A stretch of DNA of 64,000 nucleotides from Caenorhabditis remanei (GCF_010183535.1 NC_071329.1:17374879-17438878); one strand, 5' to 3'; positions 21,344 to 33,282 are shown, numbered from the stretch's first letter. Notes: generated from the sequence alone by a model not told the origin. Numbers and translations: made by a program.

Positions 21344-24300
21344 TTATAAGATATTTTCCGGAGTTGCGCCTCTAGTCTCCATTCCTTCATCTTCGCCTAA
21401 CGAAAATTCGTTGACAATTCCAGAATACCATACTCCGGGATCCAGTTCCAAATACTTCGAGTAGTCCATTTCATCGAAATGAGGTATCAAATCGTCACAA
21501 ATATAGTCAAGAGTCATCTCTTCTTCAATTTGATCAATTGACTCCATATTTGTTTCCGTAACTTGTTGTTGGCTTGCCGCAGGGTTACTTAACTTGATAA
21601 CTTCTGGCTGGTCACTGAAATCACTGGAGTCGTCCGGTACCTTCAATTCAGCAGCTTTCTTTATGTTCTTGGAATTGGCAGAACGATATAAATGCTGGTA
21701 GGAGATTCTAGCTTGATTCGGCTTATTTCCCCTTTTGTTCGATTTGAGCTTCACAACATTTTGTACCAGTGAATTTACAACTTTTTCAGGTTGTATAAGA
21801 GAAGCTCGTGGGGTAATAGGTGATTCGGTCACATCATGGCACACATCCCTAGGAATTTCCGAGTTTAGATTGTCGTCCTTAGCTCCTTGTTTCAAAATAT
21901 CGTACACTTCACACAGAAATGGAGGTAAATTCATAAACTTGGAATTAGTTTGTAAGAAGGAAATCGTCTCATTGTGGATTTTATCTGAAATATTGATACA
22001 GCATAGGTAACTCGCTTCAAACTGAATATTATGAGCTGAAAAATATACCAAAATGTTAATCTCGGCGAGTTCTATGTCACTAACATACTAAAGGGCGGAT
22101 GACGGATTGTACATGTGCCGAGGGCCGTGTAAAGTGACGAAAAAACGAAAATTAACCCAAACTACAGTGACCAAGATACACTGACAAACAGGATTGAGCG
22201 GAGTGCGGTGTAACTTGGTCACTGTAGTTTGGTCACTGTGCTTCAATCGACTATGGGCCAGAGTTGTGCGGAAGTGATTTTTTCTTATCCGGAAGTCGGA
22301 AGTCGGAATCCGGGAATGAAAAAACGCCCGGAAGTCGGAAGTGGGAGATTTTTTTTGCAATTATTCTAAATTCCAAGAGAAAATTCATAAAACTCGCTAA
22401 AATCATTGGAAAATTGGTTTTTGGCTGGCGAAAAGCCTATTTTCTGTCCTATTTGACCATTTTTTCATATATTTCTGCGAAGTGTATTTTTCATAAATTT
22501 CACAGTGTTGGAATGACGGAAGTCGGAAGTGAAACTCCTTATCCGGAAGTCGGAAGTCGGAAGTGGAAAAAATGCCCGGAAGTCGGAAGCCAGAAGTCGG
22601 AATTCCGGGCAACTCTACTAGGGGCCGGGCTAGAATGCCTTTGTTGGTCATTTTTGCGATTCTTGACTTTGTTTTCCGGCTCGCGGCACATTAACAAATC
22701 TAGTAGTAGGTCAGTGACATAGAACTCGTCGAGATCTACATTTTGATACATTTTTCAGAAAATAACATTGCGTTTTAAGGGAGCTAGCCCGTTTTGGCCC
22801 CATAATTTATAAATATATTAAAACTTACTAAGATCATAAAGTTTTAAGGTCATTGTCGCAAGATCGGAAATTATTTTTTGTGTGTTTTCTCGTTCCGCCA
22901 TTAGTTGGTAGAGCAATGTTCTGTAATAGTCACGAACTCCCTTCAGTGTGGAGTCACCAATGAATATTTGCCAGTCTTGAGAACCTCTTGTAATCGGACG
23001 AAGGAAAATGAATGCGGTGAATAGTGAGAGTTCCTGATGGTTCAACTGCATCGATTTAAAATCTGAGGAAACCAAAATAATTTCATTCATTAGATCCCCA
23101 TAGACCGTTTTCATTGTCCTGAATGGAATGTGTCGTTTCGATGGAAGCATGAATCCATCCGAACTGAACTTGGTGATGTTTCTGAGTATAAACATCAAGA
23201 AACTGCTCCGTTTGAACAGAATAGCCTTATCGCTTATTTCGAAAGAGTCGATTGATGGCAAGCGGTTGACAAAGAGTCCAGTCTGATGATTCTCGAAATC
23301 TATTATTGGAGCATAGACTTGCCACGCATTGATTCGATTAATCAATGGGTCTTTGAAGCGGGTCTGAAAATCGAAATTATATTGGCATTCGAGAAACTGA
23401 AATAAAAACCATACTTGCAAACCGGGCCGGCGCGTAACTCGATTCAAACTCATTATTATGAGCTGAAAAATATACCAAAATGTAGATCTCGACGAGCTCT
23501 ATGTCACTGACCTATTACTTGATTTGTGAATGTGTCGCGAGTACGGAAACGAAGTCAAGAATCGCGGCATTCTAGCCCGGCCCATAGTCGATTGAAACAC
23601 AGTGACCAAGTTACACCGCACTCCGCTCAATCCCGTTTGTCAGTGTAACTTGGTTACTGTAGTTTGGGTTAATAAACCGTAGGCCTAATACAGGCCCGAT
23701 GGCTATTCACTAATGTGCCGCGGGCCGGTAAAAAGAGCCAAAAAAAAGCAAAAATGGCCAAAAAAGCAATTCTAGCCCGTCCCGCGGCACATTAATGAAT
23801 AGCCGTCCGGCCCGCATTAGGTCACGGACATCGAGCTCGTCGAGATCTACATTTTGGTATATGTTTCAGCTCATAATATTGAGTTTGAAGCGAGTTACGC
23901 GCCGGCCCGGTTTGCAAGTATGATAAAAACAGGGATTTTTCAATTTTTTTGCTGCGGACCTTACTCTTCATGCCCCTTATAAAAAACCTACCAAATCAAA
24001 GTTACTTTTTGCCAAATTTTCGATATCTTCCTTCTTGTAAGTACAACTTAATTCAAAACTTTGGACTATTTCGTTGATAGCCTGTAAATGGAAAGGATTA
24101 CTGTAGTACAATTAAGAAACACATACCTTATCGTACTTTGGTGCTAAGTCAGCTTCGATTTTCAAATTGAATACTTTCAGGTTACCTTGTCGTTTAACTG
24201 AAAAACTAATGTTTCATTTAAACTTAAAAATGCACGCGTACCAAATGAATTTGTGTTCATTCCCACTTCTAGACACTTTCTCATTCGGCACTTTGGACAT

Positions 24301-26165
24301 TTTGCAAACTTCAGTCGTAAATCACATTTTCCTTCCTTATTACAAGATAAATGTACATCTGTCCCATTATGTCTACGGAAGAACATCTGAAAATCCTTTG
24401 TTAGAAATTTTCAGATAAACTATTTAGTATACCCTGCAGCTACCGCACGATAACACTCCATAGCCGATTCCTACGGGAACATCTCCACAGACTTTACAAG
24501 TTTTATGAATCTGAAAAAGAAGAGAAATGAGAATATTTGTGTTTGTAACTAACCTGAGCCAAAACCAATGCATTTTTCTTACAAGTCGAATTATTCCTTA
24601 TATTTTTCAGGTTATCTGAAACATGAAAATTTTAATAAAATCCTTTATAAAAGTTTTATTGCAAATTCCGTATACTTTAGACAACTCTAAGAAAAATTTA
24701 CTATTGACGCATATGCTAAAAATCGCTTCAATTCAGGTTCCCCTGACTCAAAATACGCCTAGATGGAAGAGTTCTTCCACGACCTGCAAATCAACATTTT
24801 GTTGTAATCCCCCGAAAAACTTCGTTAAGTTCGGCATGTTTTATTCACTATTTCAGCCAATTTTCAGCGATTTTTACTGGTAGCTTCACGAGAAAACACG
24901 TTTCGCAAAAGTTGGTCACTGTAACTTTTGTCAGTGTAAATTACATGGCCGTCCTCTTGAGCCTAGATGGAAGAGTTTTTCAACACGGCCATGTAGTCCT
25001 CTCGGACAAGATTTTTTTGGAATTCCTCGTTTTTTAAACAATTATATCAAGAAAAATAGACCAAACTACGGACATTTGTTGAAAGAAGTAGGAAACGAGA
25101 AATTGTAAAAAAAAATTTCCGAGAGGACTACACTAGAGTTGCATGGAATTCCGACTTCCGGGCATTTTTTCCAGTCCGACTTCCGACTTCCGTTTTGAAA
25201 ATTTTACTTCCGACTTCCGACTTCCGGATAAGGAGTTTTACTTCCGACTTTCGTCATTCCATAACGGTGGAATTTCGGAAAAGTAAGTTTTGCAGAAATA
25301 TATGGAAAAATGGTCTAAAAGGACAGAAAATAGGCTGTTCTTCAGCCGAAAACTAATTTTACACTGGTTTTCGGCAATTTTATGATCTTTTCTCTTGGAG
25401 TTTTTGAATATTTGCGTAAAAATCCAATTCCGACTTCTGCCTTCCGACTTTCGGGCGTTTTTTTCATTTCCGGCTTCCGACTTCCGACTTCCGGATCAGG
25501 AATTTTACTTCCGACTTCCGCCTTTCGGATTAGGAATTTTACTTCCGACTTCCAACTTCCGCTTTAGAACAAATCACTTCCGCACAACTCTGATATGCGT
25601 CAATATCAAAAGTTGCTTAGAATTTCTTGAAATATCATAATTTGAAATAAAAAATTTGCTTACAGCTCATCCCCATCCGCAGACACTTCTCCATTCTGCA
25701 TTTTCCGCACTTGTTACTTGTAAACTTATCGATCACACAATTGTTATTCTTACGGCATTTCAACTCCTTTTTTCGGTGTAAGTAATGACTGAAGAACGCC
25801 TGAAAAGTTATAAAACTAATATATATTTTTTTTTAAATTAAAAAAAATCAATAAAAAATCAACTCACCCTACAATTATCGCACGAAAGTACTCCGTAATT
25901 AACTCCCCTGGCATAGCCTCCACAAATTTTACAGACTGTTTGAGATTCCAGAGTTTGAGGATCCAGTAAATCGAGAAGGACAGCTCCATGAGAAATATTT
26001 TTCAAACAGTCTGGAAGTGAAGAGGTATCTGTCACCTGAAAATTGGATGCTATAATTTTTCAGGTATTTACTAATACATACCGTATTAAGGTTCTCATTT
26101 GGGCCGATATTCTCTGAATCATTGACAGAATTTGAGAACAGTGAGGGAGAAGAGTCTGAAGACAT
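21344..26165 (-). CDS. nuclear hormone receptor with two DNA-binding domains
   Basis: Ten exons: 26165-26082, 26035-25868, 25799-25664, 24615-24554, 24510-24433, 24386-24242, 24197-24127, 24081-23992, 23363-22829 and 21984-21344. All phases agree and give 669 residues. DBD1 (about residues 63-129) starts CKICGGYARG, has a P-box region CDNCRAFF, and its second finger ends CGKCRMEKC. DBD2 (about 155-222) starts CKVCGDVPVG, has CGSCRMFFRR and ends CPKCRMRKC. A ligand-binding domain follows at about 260-490, ending with an AF2-like FLCEVYDIL. A further tail of about 180 residues is acidic. This is a nuclear transcription factor by family. Adjacent genes fused only in my model remain possible, but exon 4 has no ATG to start a second gene and its phase fits exon 3. 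Confidence 0.8.
22008..22795. mobile_element. MITE family D copy interrupted by nested elements
   Basis: Family D halves surround a short palindrome (about 22150-22255, with ACAGTGACCAAG and CTTGGTCACTGT) and a GGAAGTC-rich family W element (22262-22620). It lies in the last intron of the receptor gene. Confidence 0.65.
22262..22620. repeat. family W element with (GGAAGTC)n arms
   Basis: Starts AGAGTTGTGCGGAAGTGATT and ends ATTCCGGGCAACTCT. The left and right parts are runs of GGAAGTC and relatives around an A/T-rich middle. Confidence 0.6.
23412..23922. mobile_element. MITE family D copy with nested insertion
   Basis: Starts ATACTTGCAAACCGGGCC and ends GGTTTGCAAGTATG. At about 23585-23672 it carries the reverse complement of the short palindrome found in the neighbouring family D copy. 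Confidence 0.75.
24903..25592. repeat. repeat cluster in receptor intron 3
   Basis: A piece of the GTTACACTGACAAAA array family (about 24905-24950), a family A MITE (24987-25132), then a family W element (25135-25592) with (CTTCCGA)n-type arms and ends AGAGTTGCATGGAATTCC and TTCCGCACAACTCT. Confidence 0.65.
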
Positions 26166-26933
26166 GTAGAGTAATAGCGAATTGATTTTTAATAAACAGA
26201 TCTTGGGAGTCGATGACGGTAGACCTGAAGAGATAGAAGATTCCCATAGCCCTGCGCGTTGCGGTCGCGTCGCGGTTGTCTACACATGTGTATAGTGCTT
26301 TCTCACACCCATACAGGGATTCCCTACAATACATCTGTCACTCACACGAATTTTCTCCTTCTGTTCTCTTTTTCACATTTGAAAGGGGGAATTAAGGGCT
26401 TAGGTCATTACCAAAATCACAGGGTCATAGAAAGTCCATATGAAGCATCTGCGCTTCAAAAAAAATCAGCGTGAAATTAGCGCGCACTTTAAAAATGTAT
26501 CCGAACAATTTTTGTGAGTTGAACATTTTTATTTTTCCTTTTTTAATGAATTCGATATTTTTTGTGCGAGTTTAACCGCAATAATCTCTAACTCCATATT
26601 GTTCGTCCACATTTATATTCAATTTTTGCCCTTGAGACCTGGTATTCGAGAAAAACCAAAGTTTGGACCTTTGGCAAGTCATTACCTCCCTGACGTGTGA
26701 AAAACGCCGGCAGCGTTGTGTAGAAGGTAGTGAGTTAGTAAACTTGTTACTTATGTCGTGTTAATTGGAATGAAAACCATTTTTTTTGAATGTAGAGTAC
26801 CAGTCCAGAAGTTTTATGACTCAAAAGGTAGACGGGTATCATCTCACTGGAATTCGCTAACTTCTTATATTCAAACTTGACAGAAAACAGTGAATGAAAT
26901 CTTTTTATAAAAAATAGTATACAATAACTCGGA
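26166..26933. other. 5' flank of receptor gene and repeat C fragment
   Basis: Sequence upstream of the receptor start, then a half copy of repeat family C from CACAGGGTCATAGAAAGTCC at about 26428 to 26640. I see no gene. Confidence 0.5.
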
Positions 26934-28436
26934 TCATTGATTTGCCGGTGTTGAAGAATGAGAATACCGTGGTGACGTCGAAGAAGATTTCGGTGGAAGT
27001 GGATTTTGTGGATCAAGTGAATGAAGAGATTGATGAACGTTATTGCTCAAACTTGGCACAGGAAACTGAAAAATAATATAAGTTTTGTTTTATAATGCCT
27101 ATATATTTTTTAGGGGCGATGATACTTCAGAAATTTCTTTTTAAAAAACGTTTATCATTGACGCATATGCAAAAAATCGCTTCGATTCCCGTCTTCCTGA
27201 CTCAAAGGGAGCCTAGGTAGAAGAGTTTTTCAACACGGCCGTGTAATCCTCTCGGGCAAGATTTTTTTGGAGTTTCTCGTTTTTTAAAACAATTATTTCA
27301 GCCAATTTTGAGCAATTTTTACTTGTAGCTTCACGAGAAAACACGTTTCGCAAAAGTTGGTAACTGTAACTTCTGTCAGTGTAACTTTTGTCAGTGTAAC
27401 ATTTGTCACTGTAACTTTTGTCACTGTAACTTTTGTCAGTGTAACTTTTGTCAGTGTAAATTACATGGCCGTCCTCTTGAGCCTAGGTCGAATAGTTTTT
27501 CAGCGCGCCCGTGTAATCCTCTCGGACAAGATTTCTGTTCAATTCCTCGTTTTCTTAGTTTTTCTCGTCATACATTGAAAAAACACGATATAAGTATTGG
27601 AAAAAGTGAGAAAACGAGGAATTGAGGAAAAATCTTGTCCGTGAGGACTACACGGCCGCGCGGGAAAACTCTGCCACCTAGGCTCCTTTTGAGTCACGAG
27701 AACGCGATTTTCAGCATATGTATATATAAAAAAAAGTTTCTGAGAATTTTCTGAAGTATTGAAATCTTAAAATCTGCAATAAAAATATGACATTGGGTCT
27801 CACCTCCAAAGAATTTGCCAATAACCATGTTGCTTGTCTCGAAAGTCCCTTCGCCATTCTGCCTGCACATTGCCATGGAGATGGCTGCTCATTGGTTCGC
27901 ACCATTTCTTGAAGTAAGTGAATGTAGTTTCTGTAATAAAAAAAGATTTAAATTTGATAAAAGGGATCAGGAAGAACTCACATTGCCATCCTCAATACAT
28001 CAACTCTTGCCATATTTTTGGGTTGAAATGGAATATGCTCTTTTAACTTGTCCATAGCTTTGTCTAGCTCGCGGACTCGAATCCGTTCTTTTTCGTTTCT
28101 CTCGGCTCGAGGATCTCGGGGTTTTGGGATTTCGTTTGGTGGTTTGTCGCTCAACAGTGAAGAAAGCAAATTTTCCATTGATTTTTGCTTTTTTTCAGCA
28201 ACATTTTCATCTTCCGCGGGTAGTTTGCCTAGAAAAGATTCGACTAGTGCCAACGAGTCGGAATTGTTGGGACCAGCTTCATATTCCTCCACAACAGGAA
28301 GCTTACTGTAGTGCTGCTTGGCGAGGAGAATCTGAAATTTTGAAATTTTATTTTAATATTCAAAAGTTGACGACCTCACCTGTAGAACAGTGTTCAGAAT
28401 ATTCGTTTGATCTTCGGTTACTACAACCTCCGACAT
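26934..28436 (-). CDS. bHLH transcription factor
   Basis: Four exons: 28436-28380, 28331-27982, 27930-27804 and 27065-26934. Phases agree and give 221 residues. The basic helix 1 reads RNEKERIRVRELDKAMDKL at about residues 95-115. A short loop (IPFQPKNMARVD) and a helix 2 split by intron 2 (VLRMAINYIHLLQEMV) follow, so the domain spans about 94-146. It should bind E-box DNA as a dimer in the nucleus. The last exon is serine- and proline-rich. The last intron (27066-27803) is swollen by MITE A and 15-bp arrays, so assignment of the last exon rests on phase and composition. The subfamily is not assigned. Confidence 0.8.
27231..27665. repeat. MITE A copies and GTTACACTGACAAAA array
   Basis: A half MITE A (27237-27275), a 15-bp-period array of the complement of GTTACACTGACAAAA (about 27356-27470), then a full MITE A (27507-27660). 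Confidence 0.65.
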
Positions 28437-29380
28437 AGTGCTAATAGTAATAGGACACTGACAAGAAATAAGAAGAGAAAACAGGTGCAAGATGAGGGAG
28501 AGATAACGATCTGACCTAGATAGAGCAGGTGGACTGAATCTCATGGGAGTGTTCTCTCACGACGAGATAGTGAGTGGCTTTGAGAGGTGCAGAGATAGTC
28601 CTTTATTCCCGGTCAGGTGGTCACACTTGCAGGTGCACCTGTTATATTTTTTCAACGTTTTTTTTTGAAATAGCGGAAGGCGGAAGGCGGAAGGCGGAAG
28701 GCGGAAGGAAAAAAATGGTTATCCGAAATCGGGCGGTAGGAAGCAACTGAACCAAAATTCAAAATTACCAAGGACACCCTACTTATTAGTTTGGAAAAAA
28801 GTATACCAATTCCTCAACTTTCGGGTTTTTTTTCAATTTATATAAGAAAAAAAAGAACAAATGAGGAACTGAACAGAAATCTTGTTCAAGAGAACTACAC
28901 GGGCGCGCTGAAAACCTCTTCAACCTAGGCTCAAGAGGACGGCCATGTAATTTACACTGACAAAAGTTACACTGACAAATGTTACACTGACAAAAGTTAC
29001 ACTGACAAAAGTTACAGTGACCAACTTTTGCGAAACGTGTTTTCTTAAGAAACTACTAGTAAAAATCGCTGAAAATTAGCTGAAATAGTGAATAAAACAT
29101 GCCGAACTTAACGAAGTTTTTCGGGGGGTTACAACAAAATGTTGATTTGCAGGTCACCTAATTACCACTTGCATTATCCGTTCCCTTATCGGAAGGTACA
29201 TTTTCTCCATATTAAGATATGTTTTATTATTAAACGTTTTCTGTACTGAATATAATTGCTCAGTTTACAATAAATCGAAAAAAAAAATTGAATTTGAAAA
29301 AAAAATTGATTCAAAACCATCACAATAAATGACGAGTTTAATTGAAAATAGGCAAACAGAAGAATTTGAAACAAGTTGAT
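28437..29380. other. intergenic repeats between bHLH and MATH-BTB genes
   Basis: Holds a (GGCGGAA)n run near 28675-28708, a diverged MITE A half near 28886 and a GTTACACTGACAAAA array at about 28950-29025. A stretch at 28521-28600 is also found at 33454-33530. The rest is A/T-rich 3' flank. Confidence 0.55.
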
Positions 29381-31586
29381 TTACTTGAAGAAGATAGACT
29401 TCTCAAGCAGAGCCTTGTAAGTTGATTTATCGAGAAAGTCTTCTTCTTCTTCTTCAATACTTGAACCACCCAACACAGCTCGGACATCAGCACCTGACTT
29501 GACACTATCGATGCAGTGCTTCTGGAAGAAAAAAGAAAATGAAAAAAAAACCGATTAGCAAAATAAGTACCTTGAGCTTTTCCAATCGAAATTTGATAGC
29601 GATTTTCAATTTGTTTCTCAACGAATCAGCGGATTCTCTTATGAGAAACTCTTCACAGACGCGAGTTGCATTTTTGACATCGTACATGTCAGTCAAGGCG
29701 AGCACACCTTGCACGTTGCTATTTGTCAATGCTGGTTCGTGGTACAAAACTTCCAAAAAGTGTTGAAAATCCCCTGCATCGATGTCGCTCAGTGTCATTT
29801 CAGATAGACTTGACTCTTTGAAATTTCCAAAAAAGAGAGAATTGAAGTAAGGAGATTGGGAAGCCAAGATCTGAAAAACATGTTCATCATATTCTTGTTC
29901 AGCATGTTTTTTTGTCTATTCCAGCCAATTTTCAGCGATTTTTACTAGTAGCTTCACGAGAACCGTTTAGAGTTTAACGAAAGTTGGCCACTGTAACTTT
30001 TGTCACTGTAACTTTTGTCAGTGTAAATAACATGGCGTCCTTCTGAGAATAGGTGGAAGAGTTTTTCAGCGCGACAGTGTAGTCCTCTCGGACAAGATTT
30101 TTTTTTGCGATATAAATTGAAAAAACACGAGTTGAGGATTGAGAAAAAAATTTTGTCCGAGAACTACACTGTCGCGTGGTAAAACTCTTCCAGCTAGACT
30201 AGGAGAACGTAATTTACACTGACGAAGGTTACACTGACAAAGGTTACACTGACAAAAGTTACACTGACAAAAGTTACACTGACAAAAGTTACACTGACAA
30301 AAGTTACAGTAACCAACTTTTGCGAAACGTGTTTTCTCGTAAAACTACAAGTAAAAGCCGCTGAAAATTGACTGAGATAGTAAATAAAACATGCTGAACA
30401 AGAATAAGTAAAATTACCAATTTAGAAACGAAAAATTTTTGTTCTTCTACAACCAATGCAACATCCGACAGATTCTTGTTCGACTCATCGAAATTTCGCA
30501 GTTTCTTCGCCTCGATTCCGGTAATTTCATTAATTGTTACATGAGCCTCAATAATCAAACGATCATTCCATAATATTGCTTCCAAGTGGTTCCATGAAAT
30601 TAATTGAAGATATCCAGAACCCGTATAATGAGTGTGACTTCCAAAATTGAATTCGTTCACATCTGATGTCATTTCTTCACCGGTTGGTTTTATAATTTTG
30701 AATTTGACTCCACCATTTATTCTCCATTCTCCAAGTTCTTTATGTCTCAAACAATAAACGTGGACTGCGAGTAACCCATTGTTCTTGAAATATCCCATCT
30801 GCCTATAAGCCAATTGTTCATTATAGTAGGACTCACGATGAGGACATAGGTACCAATGCATCCGCGCTCTATTGACAAAAAATGGTACTTTTTTGTCCTA
30901 AAACGTAAACACTAAAGCTTATGTGCATACTATACCGGCTATATAAATTCGAATGTTTACCGTGACGCAAAAATGTACCATTCTTGTCAATAGAGCATGG
31001 CTGCGTTGGTAGCCTCATTGTGAGAACTGAAGTTATATTTTTATTTCAGCCTATGATATTTCAGAAAATGTTGAAAGACTTTCATCACTGGATTATATGG
31101 AAACAATCGCTCTTGAAACAGTGAGAAATCCAGAAACTGAACAGAGGACTACACGGCTGGGTTGACAAACTTTTTCACCTAGGCCCAGGAAAGTGGCCAT
31201 GTAATTTACACTGACAAAAGTTACACTGACAAAAGTTACATTGACAAATTTTACAGTGACAAAAGTTACAGTGACCAACTTTCGCTACACTAACTCTAAA
31301 CGTGTTTTCTCGTGAAGATACCAGTAAAAATCGCAGAAAATTGGCTGAAATAGTAAATAAAACATGCTGAACAAGAATATGCATTAAAAAAACGTATGCG
31401 TCAATAATAAAAGTTATTTAGAGTTGTCTGAAGTATCATAATCCGAAGTTTTAAGAAAACATGAGTTGTGAATACCACTTACCATGGAACATTGAAATGA
31501 TCGACTGTTGGACTGAAAACACGTTCTTGCTCCTTCAATCCGGAGACGTTTTCGATGACGTGAGTGAGCACGAATTCCACTGACAT
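29381..31586 (-). CDS. MATH-BTB protein (BATH type), copy 1
   Basis: Four exons: 31586-31483, 30802-30418, 29870-29571 and 29521-29381. Phases agree and give 309 residues. Order: a short N-terminus with DHFNVPW, a MATH domain (about residues 40-150), then a BTB domain beginning SDVALVVEEQKFFVSKL and running through YFNSLFFGNF and VLALTDMYDVKNATRVCE to about 255, then a helical tail. By family, such proteins are substrate adaptors for CUL-3 ubiquitin ligases, with MATH binding the substrate and BTB binding cullin. Intron 1 contains a MITE with TCTATTGACA-type ends; intron 2 holds MITE A and 15-bp arrays. Two relatives lie at 45516 and 55636. Confidence 0.88.
29985..30320. repeat. MITE A flanked by GTTACACTGACAAAA arrays
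   Basis: A short array in one orientation (about 29985-30030), MITE A (30078-30174), then the array in the other orientation (about 30208-30312). The arrays thus act as outer inverted ends of the hairpin. It lies in intron 2 of the MATH-BTB gene; a similar array is at 31198-31280 in intron 1. Confidence 0.65.
30862..31012. mobile_element. inverted-repeat element (family M)
   Basis: Left arm GCGCTCTATTGACAAAAAAT, right arm ATTCTTGTCAATAGAGCATG, with further pairing of GGTAC and GTACC inside. Single copy in the window. Confidence 0.6.
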
Positions 31587-32286
31587 TTTATGTCAGAAAA
31601 CTAAACGATATTGAAAGTGAATAAAGAAAAAATGGAGGGACAAAAGAGGAGGACCCTAAAATGACGACCAGAGAGAAATAGGATCAATACACTTGGAAAG
31701 ACAACATTCCCAGGGTCCAAGACATGGTGTTAATTGGTTTCCCGACAAATCACACAGTCACTCCCTCTTTCTTCACATTCACCCCGTTATACGATTGTCA
31801 CGTCATCATTTGTTCATTGTTTAGTGCTCATTGTTTCCCTCTGTTCACATCAGGGTTGACGTTAGCAGGGGTCCCGCCTTCCGCCATTTTGGCCTTCCGT
31901 CATTTCGGCCTTCTGCCTTAAACCTTAAGCCTTAAGCCTTAAGCCTTAAGCCTTAAGCCTTAAGCCTTAAGCCTTAAGCCTTAAGCCTTAAGCCTTAAGC
32001 CTTAAGCCTTAAGCCTTAAACCTTTATCCTTAAGCCTTAAGCCTTGAGCCTTAAGCCTTGAGCTTTCAGCTTTCAGCTTTGAGTCTTGAGTCTTGAGTCT
32101 TGAGTCTTGAGTCTTGAGTCTTGAGTCTTGAGTCTTGAGTCTTGAGTCTTGAGTCTTGAGTCTTCCGTCTTCCGTCTTCCGCCTTCCGCCTTCCGCCTTC
32201 CGCTTCCCCCACTTTTTTCCTTCCGCTTTCCGCATTTCTGTCTTTCCGCAACCGGATTCCGCAGTTATATCATTACAGAACTCATC
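31587..32286. repeat. heptamer arrays (TTAAGCC)n and (TCTTGAG)n
   Basis: (TTAAGCC)n at about 31921-32060, then (TCTTGAG)n at about 32083-32163, then (CTTCCGC)-type repeats to about 32232. All have a 7-bp period. They lie between the divergent MATH-BTB and zinc-finger genes. This is not the worm telomere repeat, which is the hexamer TTAGGC. Confidence 0.8.
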
Positions 32287-33018
32287 ATGCCTTTCCGTCC
32301 AGTGGACCAATTAAAATGTCCAGAATTAAAAGGAGACTTCAAATGCGGCGATTGTGACAAATCCTTCTGTCACGCAGCTTCCATGCGTCGCCATCGTGCA
32401 AACTTTCATGGAGACAGTCAGAAGTGTCTCCTGTGCAACTCAGCAATAAGCAGCGACGTTCGTCGTCACATGTTCACAGAGCATAATATTGATAAGACTT
32501 ATACATGTACTTGCTGTAAATGGTCGTTCCGAACTAAGAAGGAACTTATGTCTCACAACAAGTCAATGAGTAATGGAGGTGTTCCTGGAGAGGCGGTGGC
32601 TATTGCAATCAACACTAAGAAAACAGGTAAGGTGAATTGTTAAAGATCACTGAAACAGAATTAACATTGTTCAGATAAAAACACTATTTCTGATAGTGAG
32701 AAACCGGCTTCGGAAGACGACGAACTTGCCTCATTCTTAGTTGATCTAATAACCTGTCAAAAATCTGACTTGACTCAACAGCCGTCGTTCGATAGTATTC
32801 TGGCAACATTTATGAAGGAAGTTGCGGAAACAGGTAGTAGTGCTCCACAGATGCCACGAGAAGGATCAGAATCTGGAATTGAAGTTTCTCCTCCAACTAC
32901 AACTGAGACATCTCCATCTACTTCGGCCATCAACTTGGCTCAGAAGACACAACGGAGCCACAAACGTCGTTCACTCAGTGACATCTGCTCAGCGTTGGTT
33001 TTGAAAAAGTGTAAATGA
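32287..33018 (+). CDS. small C2H2-type zinc-finger protein
   Basis: Two exons, 32287-32626 and 32675-33018, with a 48-bp GT-AG intron give 227 residues. Finger 1 is CGDCDKSF followed by HRANFH (C-x2-C-x12-H-x4-H). A second, shorter finger is CLLCNSAI with HMFTEH. A third CTCCKWSF finger has an atypical histidine end. The C-terminal half is acidic and serine/threonine-rich, then ends in a basic patch (KTQRSHKRR) and LVLKKCK. Nuclear DNA binding is inferred. The start is the first ATG after the heptamer arrays. No named orthologue is recognised. Confidence 0.8.
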
Positions 33019-33039
33019 TTTATCACTTGGTATACAGGA

Positions 33040-33282
33040 ACTTCGGCTCTATTCCAGTTTTGATGTCCTTTAAAAACTAGAACGTCCCAAAAAACACTTA
33101 AACGTCCCTTAAAATGTTTAGACGTCCCTTGAACCCTTTCAGGTGTTGAAGGGACGTCTAAATGTTTTTGAGCATATTTGAAACCCCAAAGGACTTTTAA
33201 ATGTTTTAAAAGTCGTCCTAGACTTTTTTGGGACGTTCGAGTTTTCAAAGAACATCTAAACTGGAATAGAGCCGGAATTTCC
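33040..33282. mobile_element. MITE with GGCTCTATTCCAGTTT ends (family N)
   Basis: Left end CGGCTCTATTCCAGTTTTGA, right end AAACTGGAATAGAGCCGG. The interior repeats ACGTCCC motifs. The terminal piece of the same family recurs at about 52020-52125 inside the LTR element. Confidence 0.7.

Noticed and set aside
24167..25640. Two separate nuclear receptor genes
   Set aside because: Not excluded, but exon 4 has no start codon and its phase fits exon 3, so one gene is the simpler reading; kept as a test in the findings.
31921..32060. Interstitial telomere repeat
   Set aside because: The unit is the heptamer TTAAGCC, not the nematode hexamer TTAGGC.
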